The position numbers and the translations under genes were made by a program. DNA of 16,520 nt from Acidimicrobiales bacterium (GTDB taxonomy: Bacteria; Actinomycetota; Acidimicrobiia; Acidimicrobiales; Ilumatobacteraceae), in assembly GCA_030833305.1 (NCBI GenBank), contig JAURHL010000024.1, positions 1 through 16,520 of the forward strand, in the 5' to 3' direction. The notes beneath the pieces are model-generated. The model saw only the letters and a program-made list of their open reading frames with translations. It was not told the origin of the DNA and made no database searches. Below are positions 1-6,614 of this stretch, one piece after another (positions within the stretch are counted from its first letter, which is position 1; each line of letters starts with the position of its first letter).

Positions 1-1490
1 AGATCGTGGCCTTGCTCGGAACCAACGGCGCGGGAAAGAGCACGTTGCTGAGGACGATCAGTGGAACCGTCGAAGCCGACCGGGGTGCGGTCATCTTCGA
101 CGGACGCGACATCACGCACGCACCGCCGAACGAGATCGCCGCCTTGGGAGTGGTGCAGATGCCCGGGGGTCAAGGAGTGTTCGGCTCGTTGACCGTTCGC
201 GAGAATCTGGAGCTCGCCGGTTGGACCCAACGTCGCGACGCCGCCGGCGTTTCCGCCGCCCGCACCGAGGTGTTGGCGATGTTCCCGATCTTGAACGATC
301 GATTGGACGAGTCGGCAGTGAACCTCTCCGGGGGTCAACAACAGATGTTGGCACTGGCGATGAGTTTCATCATGAAACCCCGCATCCTTCTGATCGACGA
401 ACTCTCCTTGGGTCTCGCACCCGTGATCGTCGGTCAGATGTTGCCGGTCATCGAGCGGCTCTCGAAGGAGGGCGTCACGGTGGTTCTCGTGGAGCAGAGC
501 GTGAACGTGGCTCTGACAGTGGCCCAACGTGCGTACTTCCTCGAACGGGGCGAGATTCGCTTTTCCGGTCCCACCGCCGAATTGCTGAGTCGCCCCGACA
601 TTCTGCGATCGGTGTTCCTGTCGGGCGCGGCTTCGGTCCCGACGGAAGCTCCGCCATCACCGTCGCACTCGTCGCCACCCGATCGGTCCGACGTCGTGGT
701 GCTCGAAACTCACCGACTGATCGCGGGGTTCGGAGGAATTCGGGCGGTCGACGGTGTGAGCCTGCGGGTGCATGCCCGCGAGATCGTCGGCATGATCGGC
801 CCGAACGGTGCCGGCAAGACCACGTTGTTCGACTTGATCTCCGGTTTCACTCCTCTCATCGACGGCCGGATCGACATCGACGGTCGTGACGTCACCTCGT
901 CGTCCCCGCCGACGCGGGCCGCCGCCGGATTGGGCCGCTCGTTCCAGGACGCCCGACTCTTCCCCGAGCTCACGGTGCGCGAAACCCTGGCGGTGTCCCT
1001 CGAACGTTGGGTTTCGAGTCGGAGCGCCATCGTGGCGGCCATGTACCTGCCCCCGGCGTTCGAATCGGAACGATCGATCGACCGGCGTGTCGACGAGTTG
1101 GTGGATCTCCTCGGTTTGGGGGACTACCAGCACAAGTTCGTGCGTGAACTGTCGACCGGAACCCGGCGCGTCGTCGACTTGGCGTGCCTGGTGGCGCACC
1201 GTCCGAGCGTGATCCTGTTGGACGAGCCGACCTCGGGCTTGGCGCAGCGCGAGGTGGAGGCTTTGGCCCCGGTGGTGAGGCGCTTGCGCGACGAGATGGG
1301 GGCCGCACTTTTGATCATCGAACATGACATACCATTCGTCTCGTCGGTGGCCGACCGGTTGATCGCCCTGGATCAGGGGCGGGTGATCACCGATGGTCCG
1401 CCGGCGGGGGTACTTGCACATCCGACAGTCATCGAGTCATACCTCGGCACGTCGAGTGCCGCGATCGCCCGGTCCGGGCAAGGGGGATAG
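1..1490 (+). CDS. Fused LivF-like/LivG-like ABC transporter ATPase (5' partial)
   Basis: Cytoplasmic ATPase of a branched-chain-amino-acid-type (HAAT family) importer, with two complete nucleotide-binding domains in one chain. The reading frame is open to the left edge, and the first Walker A (GTNGAGKST, nt 18-44) is already reached, so the true start and about 35 or more residues lie upstream. Domain 1 is LivF-like: signature LSGGQQQ at 324-344, Walker B ILLIDE at 384-401, and VEQ where other ABCs have the H-loop His, as in LivF. Domain 2 is LivG-like: Walker A GPNGAGKT near 798, a divergent signature LSTGTRR at 1149-1169, Walker B VILLDEP from 1209, and IIEHD with the H-loop His. A Pro/Ser-rich linker (about nt 640-700) joins them. 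The stop is 2 nt before the substrate-binding protein, so they are one operon. LivF precedes LivG, and an N-terminal permease part upstream cannot be excluded. Substrate unknown. Confidence 0.93.
   Translation, partial: IVALLGTNGAGKSTLLRTISGTVEADRGAVIFDGRDITHAPPNEIAALGVVQMPGGQGVFGSLTVRENLELAGWTQRRDAAGVSAARTEVLAMFPILNDRLDESAVNLSGGQQQMLALAMSFIMKPRILLIDELSLGLAPVIVGQMLPVIERLSKEGVTVVLVEQSVNVALTVAQRAYFLERGEIRFSGPTAELLSRPDILRSVFLSGAASVPTEAPPSPSHSSPPDRSDVVVLETHRLIAGFGGIRAVDGVSLRVHAREIVGMIGPNGAGKTTLFDLISGFTPLIDGRIDIDGRDVTSSSPPTRAAAGLGRSFQDARLFPELTVRETLAVSLERWVSSRSAIVAAMYLPPAFESERSIDRRVDELVDLLGLGDYQHKFVRELSTGTRRVVDLACLVAHRPSVILLDEPTSGLAQREVEALAPVVRRLRDEMGAALLIIEHDIPFVSSVADRLIALDQGRVITDGPPAGVLAHPTVIESYLGTSSAAIARSGQGG
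1481..1486 (+). promoter_or_regulatory. Ribosome binding site of the substrate-binding protein gene
   Basis: AGGGGG lies inside the last codons of the ATPase gene, six bases before ATG 1493. It fits a Shine-Dalgarno site and fixes the start of the downstream gene. Confidence 0.6.
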
Positions 1491-1492
1491 CC

Positions 1493-3232
1493 ATGCAACC
1501 AGCGAGCAGTGGTGGGACGAGATCGGGAGGATCTTCGTCGCTGAAGAAGTGGGGCCCGATCGGGGCCATCGTGGCGGTCATCGTGATCGTCGTGGCGGTG
1601 GTTCTGTCGTCGGGCGGCGGGGATTCGGACGACGGAGCCGAACCCGCGGGAACCGAGGCACCGTCGGATTCGGTGGCGACGTCGGAGCCGGCGGGGTCGA
1701 CCGATTGGGAGTACCCGCTGTCGATCGACGAGGCCACCGAACTCGGAATCGCCGACACCATCGACTGGGGATCGCGGTGCGACGTGGATCGCGGTGCGCT
1801 CGCGGTTCCGGATTACTTCGCGCCAACGTGCATGGCGCCCTTCGAGGGTGACAACGGTGGAGAGACCGGTCCCGGTGTGACCGCCGAGGAGATCACCATC
1901 GTCCATTACATGGGTCCCGACAGCGACCCGATCATCAACTACATCACCGCGGCCGTGAAGGTGGACGAGACCAACGCCCAGGAGTCCGAGACCATCGAGG
2001 GCTTCATCGAGTACTTCCAGACGTATTACGAGTTCTACGGTCGCACGATCAAGTACGTGGCGTACGAGAGCACCGGTTTGGCCAACGACGAGGTGACGGC
2101 GCGCGCCGACGCCCAGCGAATCGTCGAGGACTACAAGCCGTTCGCGGTCATCGGTGGACCGGCACTCACCAACGCTTTCGCCGACGAGTTGGCGGCACGT
2201 GAGACGCTATGCATCAGTTGTGGTGGCGGAAGCGCCGAATGGTTCGCCGAGCGCGATCCGTACGTGTGGGCTCTCGACGCCAGTGCCGAGCAGAAACAGG
2301 TGCACGTCGTCGAGTTCATCTCCAAGCAGTTGGCGGGCAAGCCCGCCTCCCACGCCGGTGACGCCTTGAAGGCGAATGAGCGCACCTTCGCCCTGGTGTA
2401 CGAAGCCAGTGGTGGTGCCGAGTCCGAGCGTCTGGCCGATCTGATGGAGTCGCGTCTGCAGGAGCAAGGAGTCGAGGTGGCTCTGCGCCTGCCGTACACG
2501 TTGAACCCGGGCACCATCCAACAACAGGCCTCCCAGATCGTGGCCAAGATGAAAAATGCGAGCATCACCACGGTGATCATGGCCACGGACCCTGTGGCTC
2601 CCGGTGACTTCACCCGTGAGGCCACCGCGCAGGAGTACGAACCGGAGTGGTTCGTGGCCGCGGCCACGTTGACCGACACCAACGCGTTCGGCCGGGGCTA
2701 CGACCAAAAGCAATGGACGCATGCCTTCGGCGTCACCACTCTGGCGGCCCGCGTCGATCCGAACGTCGCCGGGACGAACGTGTTGTACAAGTGGTTCCAC
2801 GGCACGGATGCTCCGGCGCGCATGTCGTCTCCCGTTTTCATGCCCGGTTTCAACCTGTTGGCCTCGGCGCTGCAGAGCACCGGTCCGAACCTGAACTACG
2901 AGACGTTCACCGACACCATTCGTACCTTCGCCACCACGCCCGGCATCACCGCGTCCTTCCTGAGTTGGGGCGACCAAGGGTTCTGGGAAGCGAGCGACTA
3001 CAACGGTGTCGACGACGCCACCGTCTTCTGGTGGGACGCCGACGAGGTCGGTCTCGACGAGAACAATCGCGAGGGTGCCGGCATGATGAAGTTCGTCGAC
3101 GGTGGCAAGCGGTACCTGCCGGGCGAATGGCCGTCGGAAGACAAGCTGTTCGTCGACGAGGGTGCGGTCGCCCTGTACGACGCTCCGCCGGCCGACGAGG
3201 CACCTCCGTCGTATCCCAGCCCGGCGGGCTGA
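1493..3232 (+). CDS. ABC transporter substrate-binding protein, type I periplasmic-binding fold, membrane-anchored
   Basis: Extracytoplasmic solute receptor (579 aa) for the importer encoded just upstream, Leu/Ile/Val-binding-protein type (Peripla_BP_6-like). A short Ser/Gly-rich cytoplasmic N-terminus with two Lys (18-19) is followed by one hydrophobic segment at about 21-38. There is no lipobox Cys, so it is probably held by an uncleaved anchor rather than lipidated. A low-complexity Gly/Asp/Glu/Ser linker (about 39-70) precedes the binding domain, whose first strand (GVTAEEITIVHYMGP) begins near 128. Cys96/Cys113 and Cys240/Cys243 could form disulfides outside the membrane. It is longer than classic LivJ/LivK (about 345 mature residues) because of the anchor, linker and insertions. 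The ligand cannot be told from sequence; amino acids, urea/amides and other small organic solutes are all used by the family. The stop abuts the convergent ung stop. Confidence 0.9.
   Translation: MQPASSGGTRSGGSSSLKKWGPIGAIVAVIVIVVAVVLSSGGGDSDDGAEPAGTEAPSDSVATSEPAGSTDWEYPLSIDEATELGIADTIDWGSRCDVDRGALAVPDYFAPTCMAPFEGDNGGETGPGVTAEEITIVHYMGPDSDPIINYITAAVKVDETNAQESETIEGFIEYFQTYYEFYGRTIKYVAYESTGLANDEVTARADAQRIVEDYKPFAVIGGPALTNAFADELAARETLCISCGGGSAEWFAERDPYVWALDASAEQKQVHVVEFISKQLAGKPASHAGDALKANERTFALVYEASGGAESERLADLMESRLQEQGVEVALRLPYTLNPGTIQQQASQIVAKMKNASITTVIMATDPVAPGDFTREATAQEYEPEWFVAAATLTDTNAFGRGYDQKQWTHAFGVTTLAARVDPNVAGTNVLYKWFHGTDAPARMSSPVFMPGFNLLASALQSTGPNLNYETFTDTIRTFATTPGITASFLSWGDQGFWEASDYNGVDDATVFWWDADEVGLDENNREGAGMMKFVDGGKRYLPGEWPSEDKLFVDEGAVALYDAPPADEAPPSYPSPAG
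3217..3231. terminator. Short hairpin at the convergent gene junction (possible bidirectional terminator)
   Basis: CAGCCC-GGC-GGGCTG is a perfect 6-bp GC-rich stem with a 3-base loop at the extreme 3' end of the substrate-binding protein gene. It sits directly before ung's stop on the other strand. There is no T-tract on either side, so it is not a canonical intrinsic terminator. The position between convergent genes is the main argument for a role in ending transcription. Confidence 0.3.
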
Positions 3233-3907
3233 TCAGTCCGGTACGGCCCAGTCGATCGGCTCCTGGCCGCTCTCCCGCAACACCTGGTTGGCGCGGGAGA
3301 ACGGCCGGGAGCCGAAGAATCCGTTGTGCGCCGACAGCGGTGACGGGTGCGCCGACTCGATCACCACGTGACGTTCACGGTCGATGAGCGACTTCTTCTT
3401 GCGTGAGGCCGCTCCCCACAACAAGAACACCACCCGGGTCGTCTTGGCATCGACGGCGGAGATCACGTTGTCGGTGAAAATCTCCCATCCCCGACCTTGA
3501 TGCGACGCGGGGGCTCCACCGCGCACGGTGAGAGTGGTGTTGAGCAGAAGCACACCCTGGCGCGCCCAATGCTCGAGGTTGCCGTGCGTCGGCAGGGGAC
3601 ATCCGAGGTCGTCGTGCAACTCCTTGTGCATGTTGCGCAACGACGGAGGTACGGGTACACCACGACGCACGGAGAAACACAGACCGTGGGCTTGGCCCGC
3701 ACCGTGATACGGATCCTGACCGAGGATGACCACCTTGGTGTCGGCGTACGACGTGAGGTGGAGTGCGGCGAAGACGTCCTCGTGCGGAGGAAACACCGGA
3801 CCACGTTCACGTTCCTGACGGACGAAGTCCTGCAAGGGCCTCCAATACGGCTGTTCGAACTCGTGACGCAGCACGGGGTTCCAATCAGTCGTCGGCACGC
3901 CCTCCAT
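3233..3907 (-). CDS. ung: Uracil-DNA glycosylase, family 1
   Basis: Base-excision repair enzyme that removes uracil from DNA in the cytoplasm. It is 224 aa when started at ATG 3907 (MEGVPTTDW), close to E. coli Ung (229 aa). Family 1 motifs are all present: GQDPYH at 63-68 with general base Asp65, Phe78 for uracil stacking, LLLNTTLTV with Asn123, and HPSPLS at 187-192 with catalytic His187 and intercalating Leu191. Asn123, His187 and Leu191 fall on the same numbers as in E. coli, which supports this start. The frame is open further up to 3982, but that extension is low-complexity and runs through the acidic tail of the preceding gene. The start overlaps the end of the ECF-associated membrane protein gene by 23 nt, so it is probably translationally coupled and co-transcribed with the sigma operon. 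Confidence 0.96.
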   Translation of the reverse strand: MEGVPTTDWNPVLRHEFEQPYWRPLQDFVRQERERGPVFPPHEDVFAALHLTSYADTKVVILGQDPYHGAGQAHGLCFSVRRGVPVPPSLRNMHKELHDDLGCPLPTHGNLEHWARQGVLLLNTTLTVRGGAPASHQGRGWEIFTDNVISAVDAKTTRVVFLLWGAASRKKKSLIDRERHVVIESAHPSPLSAHNGFFGSRPFSRANQVLRESGQEPIDWAVPD

Positions 3908-4907
3908 TGTTGCCACTCGCGCTGCCACGGTCGGGGTCGGATGAGTCCTCGGGACCGACGGACTCGAAGCTCTCGCCGTCACTGTCCTTGTCGACCTCGA
4001 TGTCGCACGAGTCCTTGATCTCCTTGCCGGTGATGCGCACCTTCAAGGTGGCCACCACTTTGCCCTTGAGCGGAGCGAATTCGACCTCGATCGACTTGGA
4101 CTTGACGGACTTGACGGACGCGTTGTAGCCGGACACGACGGCGGTTCGCAACGAGGCGACGACGAAGGAGTCGTCGATGATGTCGATCTTGACGGCTCCG
4201 GGACCACAGTAGAAGGTGCGGTTGGGGTCCGTGGGTGCGGTGGTCGGTGGGGTGGTGGGTCGGGCGGTGACAGGGACGCTCGGAATTGGTGGGGTGGTGG
4301 GTCGGGCGGTGACCGGTTTGGTGGTCGTCGGGGCGGGCACGGTCGTGTTGGGTGCCGGTTTGGTGGTCGTCGGGGCGGGCGTGGTGCTGGTTTCGTCCGT
4401 GCTCCCGGTCGGGCGATTGGTGCCGTTCGGAACCGTGTTACCCATCGGCGACGTCGTGCTCGGTCCGATGGAATTGCCTGGCGAGGATGGGTTCGAGCCC
4501 GAGGTCGGAGTCGTCGTGATGTTGTTGGCCCCGGGGATGCTGGTCGTTCCGGGTAACCCGGGCACGGTGGTGCCGTCGCTCGGCTCGGTGATGACGGTGA
4601 CCACGACTCCGTCGGGTGTGGTGACCGCGGAACCATCAGGGGTGGTCACGACCGCGGCACCGGGTTCGAGAGCGATGCGATCCGACTGACGTGACGAACT
4701 CTGTATCACCGTCGTTCCGACGGCGACGATCATGACTGCAGCGCCGACGGTGGTCACGATGGCGCGACGTCGACGCACGTGTCGCACCCTTCCCAGTACC
4801 TCTCGATAGGCGGCGTTCGTGGCGGGGGCATCACCACCGACTCGTCCGAGCAATGACGAGATCTCCGAGTCGCGGAAGTCGTCGTCCATGGGATCCATCG
4901 GGCTCAT
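3885..4907 (-). CDS. Single-pass membrane protein coupled to ECF sigma factor (putative anti-sigma/sensor)
   Basis: 340 aa. It starts at ATG 4907, which overlaps the sigma stop as ATGA and follows a good GAGGAG ribosome site. An acidic cytoplasmic N-terminus (1-38, MDPMDDDF near the start) leads to a basic stop (RHVRRRR, about 42-48) and one membrane helix at about 49-68. Outside the membrane there is a long Val/Thr then Pro/Thr-rich stalk with 14-residue repeats (VTARPTTPP and PAPTTTKP, each twice). A compact C-terminal domain follows with two Cys (FYCGPG and KDSCDIEV), then an acidic Asp/Ser tail. Topology and coupling to an ECF sigma gene suggest an anti-sigma factor or signal receiver. 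However, I do not see the zinc-binding HxxxCxxC motif of the ZAS family in the short cytoplasmic part, so the anti-sigma role is inference. No enzymatic motif is visible. Confidence 0.85.
   Translation of the reverse strand: MSPMDPMDDDFRDSEISSLLGRVGGDAPATNAAYREVLGRVRHVRRRRAIVTTVGAAVMIVAVGTTVIQSSSRQSDRIALEPGAAVVTTPDGSAVTTPDGVVVTVITEPSDGTTVPGLPGTTSIPGANNITTTPTSGSNPSSPGNSIGPSTTSPMGNTVPNGTNRPTGSTDETSTTPAPTTTKPAPNTTVPAPTTTKPVTARPTTPPIPSVPVTARPTTPPTTAPTDPNRTFYCGPGAVKIDIIDDSFVVASLRTAVVSGYNASVKSVKSKSIEVEFAPLKGKVVATLKVRITGKEIKDSCDIEVDKDSDGESFESVGPEDSSDPDRGSASGNNGGRADD
4246..4380. repeat. 42-bp-period repeats encoding the Pro/Thr stalk
   Basis: Two families of near-perfect direct repeats follow each other. 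A 26-base unit at 4246-4271 recurs at 4288-4313, and a different 26-base unit at 4313-4338 recurs at 4355-4380. Both have a spacing of exactly 42 bases (14 codons). They encode VTARPTTPP and PAPTTTKP repeats in the extracellular stalk of the ECF-associated membrane protein. Copy number could vary between strains by slippage. Confidence 0.85.
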
Positions 4908-5431
4908 CGGTCGGACTCCTCGTTCGCGCGCGCGGCCTCGATGTGCGCGCGCAGTTTTTCGCGGGCTTGGTGCAGATGGAACTTCACGGCACCATCGGAA
5001 ATCTCCAGCGCCGTGGCGATTTCGAGAACTGACATCTGCTCGACGTAGAACATCGCGGCCACGGCCCGCTGTTGTTTGGGAAGAGTGGCCAGAAGATCGG
5101 CCACCTCGTCGATCTCGGGAATCTCCGAGGTCACGTTGGGCAGGGTGGACAGACGGTCGACGATGCGTTCGCGGCGAACCCGAGAGCGGTGTCCGTCGCG
5201 CACCTTGTTGATGGCCACCCGTCGGATCCAGCCCACCGGATCGTCGTAGGTGCTGATCTTGCGCCATTTGAGGTGGGCCTTCACGAAGGCCTCCTGTACG
5301 GCATCGGCGGCTTCTTCGGAGTTGCCGCAGATGACGGTGAGCGAGCGCACCAGACGGGCGTAGTGCAGGTTGAACAGGGTCGACACATCAGCCGAGTCGG
5401 AGGGGATGGTGACGGGTTCGAAGTTGTCCAC
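4904..5431 (-). CDS. ECF-type RNA polymerase sigma factor
   Basis: Group 4 (extracytoplasmic function) sigma-70 factor, 175 aa from GTG 5431. It directs RNA polymerase to a specific promoter set, presumably in response to an envelope signal. Sigma region 2 covers about 16-83 (LFNLHYARLVRSL, then EAADAVQEAFVKAH, then DPVGWIRRVAINKVRD). Sigma region 4 covers about 112-163, with LPKQQRAV and the helix-turn-helix MSVLEIATALEISDGAVKFH followed by QAREKLR. The frame is open upstream, but that part would run into the divergent gene at 5589 and is not sigma-like. GTG 5497 (197 aa) is an alternative start; GTG 5431 is preferred because of a weak GGCGGGA upstream. The stop overlaps the next start (ATGA), coupling it to the membrane protein that may control it. 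Regulon unknown. Confidence 0.93.
   Translation of the reverse strand: MDNFEPVTIPSDSADVSTLFNLHYARLVRSLTVICGNSEEAADAVQEAFVKAHLKWRKISTYDDPVGWIRRVAINKVRDGHRSRVRRERIVDRLSTLPNVTSEIPEIDEVADLLATLPKQQRAVAAMFYVEQMSVLEIATALEISDGAVKFHLHQAREKLRAHIEAARANEESDR
4916..4921 (-). promoter_or_regulatory. Ribosome binding site of the ECF-associated membrane protein gene
   Basis: GAGGAG on the minus strand, eight bases before ATG 4907. It supports that start rather than the longer open frame that runs into the sigma gene. Confidence 0.65.
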
Positions 5432-5588
5432 GGTGGTTCCCGCCCAGGGGCTGATTCCCGGTTCCCACGATAGGGCGAGCGCGGACAATGTTTTCACCGT
5501 GGAGTCACGTTCGACAGAGTCTTGAGGTTTGTCCCGAGGACATTTCGGACCCGGACCGACTCGAGTTCCGACGCAATAGCCTGCGGTT
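5432..5588. other. Divergent intergenic region between the sigma operon and the dcyD-like operon
   Basis: 157 bases holding promoters for both directions. On the plus side TAGCCT sits six bases before ATG 5589. On the minus side GGAACT at 5569-5564 resembles the -35 element (GGAAC) of ECF promoters, which would allow self-activation of the sigma gene, but no convincing -10 partner was found at the expected distance. A TATCGT hexamer at 5472-5467 (minus) is another possible -10. No small ORF or RNA gene is evident. Confidence 0.4.
5577..5588 (+). promoter_or_regulatory. Extended -10 region of a probable leaderless promoter for the dcyD-like operon
   Basis: TAGCCT at 5577-5582 is followed by exactly six bases and then ATG 5589. 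This places transcription start at or next to the start codon. No Shine-Dalgarno site lies in between, and no clear -35 hexamer was found. The same arrangement precedes the genes at 11640 (-) and 11743 (+). Confidence 0.5.
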
Positions 5589-6614
5589 ATGGCTTCGACC
5601 GGGGGCGATGAGCGATTGGGCGCATGGAACGGGGTGCCTCGCGTTCGATTGGCGACCTTGCCGACCCCCCTCGAACCGGGTCCCGAGTTCGCCGGTGGTC
5701 CGCGACTGTGGGTGAAGAGGGACGATCTGACCGGTCTGGGAATGGGTGGCAACAAGGCCCGCAAGCTCGAGTTCCTCTGTGGGCGGGCACTCGTGGACGG
5801 GGCGACGTGCCTGATCACGGTGGGTGCCGGGCAGTCGAATCACTGTCGGATGACGGCCGCGGCCGGCGCGGTGCTCGGGCTCGAGACCCATCTGGTGTTG
5901 GCCGGCGATCGCCCCGATGTGCTCGAGGGAAATCAACTGCTGTCCGATCGCTTCGGCGCCCATCTGCACTTCACCGGAGCGGGTCCGTCGGAGTGGGGCT
6001 CGTTGGAGATCGCCCGCGAGGCTCTGACCGAGCAGTTGGCGGCGCAGGGTCTCGCTCCCAGCTCCATTCCCATCGGTGGATCGACGGCCATTGGATCGGT
6101 GGGGTACGTGGTCGCGTTCGACGAGATCATGTCGCAGTGTCGGGATGCCGGTTTCGTGCCGCGCGCGATCGTCTTCACGTCCTCGAGTGGCGGGACCCAC
6201 GCGGGTCTGGTGGCCGGTCGGGCCGCCTGGCGGGCCACGCACCCCGGCGAGTTGGTCCCCGACGTCGTCGCCATCGGCGTGGCCAAGGGCGTGGTGGCCG
6301 GATTCCCGTCGGTCGCCGAGCTGGCGCGGGATGCCTTGTCGGTGGTGGGACTCGACGGAACGATCGACGACTCCGATGTGGAGGTGGATGGTCGATGGCT
6401 CGGGCCGGACTACGCGATCGCCACCCCCGCATCACGAGCGGCACGTGGTTGGGCGGCTCACAACGGAGCGTGGGTCGTCGATGACGTCTACACGGCCAAG
6501 GGAATGGCCGGGTTGCTCGGCAACATCGAACAAGGTCGGTGGGGAATGAACGACGATGTCGTTTTCATTCACACCGGTGGACAACCGGAGGTGTTCGTTC
6601 GTCATGAATCCTGA
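5589..6614 (+). CDS. D-cysteine desulfhydrase / ACC deaminase family PLP enzyme
   Basis: Fold-type II PLP-dependent enzyme, 341 aa, usual size for the family (about 330). Members break D-cysteine to pyruvate, sulfide and ammonia (DcyD) or open 1-aminocyclopropane-1-carboxylate (ACC deaminase). The PLP lysine is Lys56 in GMGGNKARKLE. The following AGQSNHCRMTAAAG is the substrate-carboxylate loop, and a Ser/Gly phosphate loop (TSSSGGTHAG) is present. The C-terminal FIHTGGQPEVF resembles the DcyD form FIHTGGAP rather than what I recall of true ACC deaminases, so D-cysteine desulfhydrase-like activity is the better guess, though substrate is not settled. It is the first gene of a four-gene run, overlapping the next by 11 nt, and is likely expressed from a leaderless promoter. 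The pairing with a Cys/Met PLP enzyme suggests sulfur amino-acid turnover. Confidence 0.9.
   Translation: MASTGGDERLGAWNGVPRVRLATLPTPLEPGPEFAGGPRLWVKRDDLTGLGMGGNKARKLEFLCGRALVDGATCLITVGAGQSNHCRMTAAAGAVLGLETHLVLAGDRPDVLEGNQLLSDRFGAHLHFTGAGPSEWGSLEIAREALTEQLAAQGLAPSSIPIGGSTAIGSVGYVVAFDEIMSQCRDAGFVPRAIVFTSSSGGTHAGLVAGRAAWRATHPGELVPDVVAIGVAKGVVAGFPSVAELARDALSVVGLDGTIDDSDVEVDGRWLGPDYAIATPASRAARGWAAHNGAWVVDDVYTAKGMAGLLGNIEQGRWGMNDDVVFIHTGGQPEVFVRHES

Noticed and set aside
2131..2977. Minus-strand open frames opposite the substrate-binding protein
   Set aside because: They are shadows of a well-supported gene, with no domain, no ribosome site and overlapping each other.
3908..3982. 25-residue longer N-terminus for ung
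   Set aside because: It is Ala/Ser/Thr/Pro-rich and unlike Ung; starting at 3907 aligns Asn123, His187 and Leu191 with the E. coli numbering.
4246..4380. CRISPR-like array
   Set aside because: There are only two copies of each of two adjoining units, without unique spacers, and they sit inside a coding frame.
4216..4689. Plus-strand Val/Gly-rich open frame opposite the Pro/Thr stalk
   Set aside because: It is the complement of Thr/Pro repeats; low complexity fully explains the long frame.
4908..5267. N-terminal 120-residue extension of the ECF-associated membrane protein
   Set aside because: It lies wholly within the sigma-factor gene in another frame, is Arg/Ser-rich junk, and a strong GAGGAG site plus ATGA overlap mark ATG 4907 as the start.
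5432..5818. Upstream extension of the sigma factor to an ATG at 5818
   Set aside because: It would overlap the divergent desulfhydrase gene by 230 bases and shows no sigma homology; only GTG 5497 remains a credible alternative.
5589..6614. Calling the first enzyme of the operon acdS (true ACC deaminase)
   Set aside because: The C-terminal FIHTGG form and the NHCR loop are closer to D-cysteine desulfhydrase; the substrate cannot be fixed from sequence.
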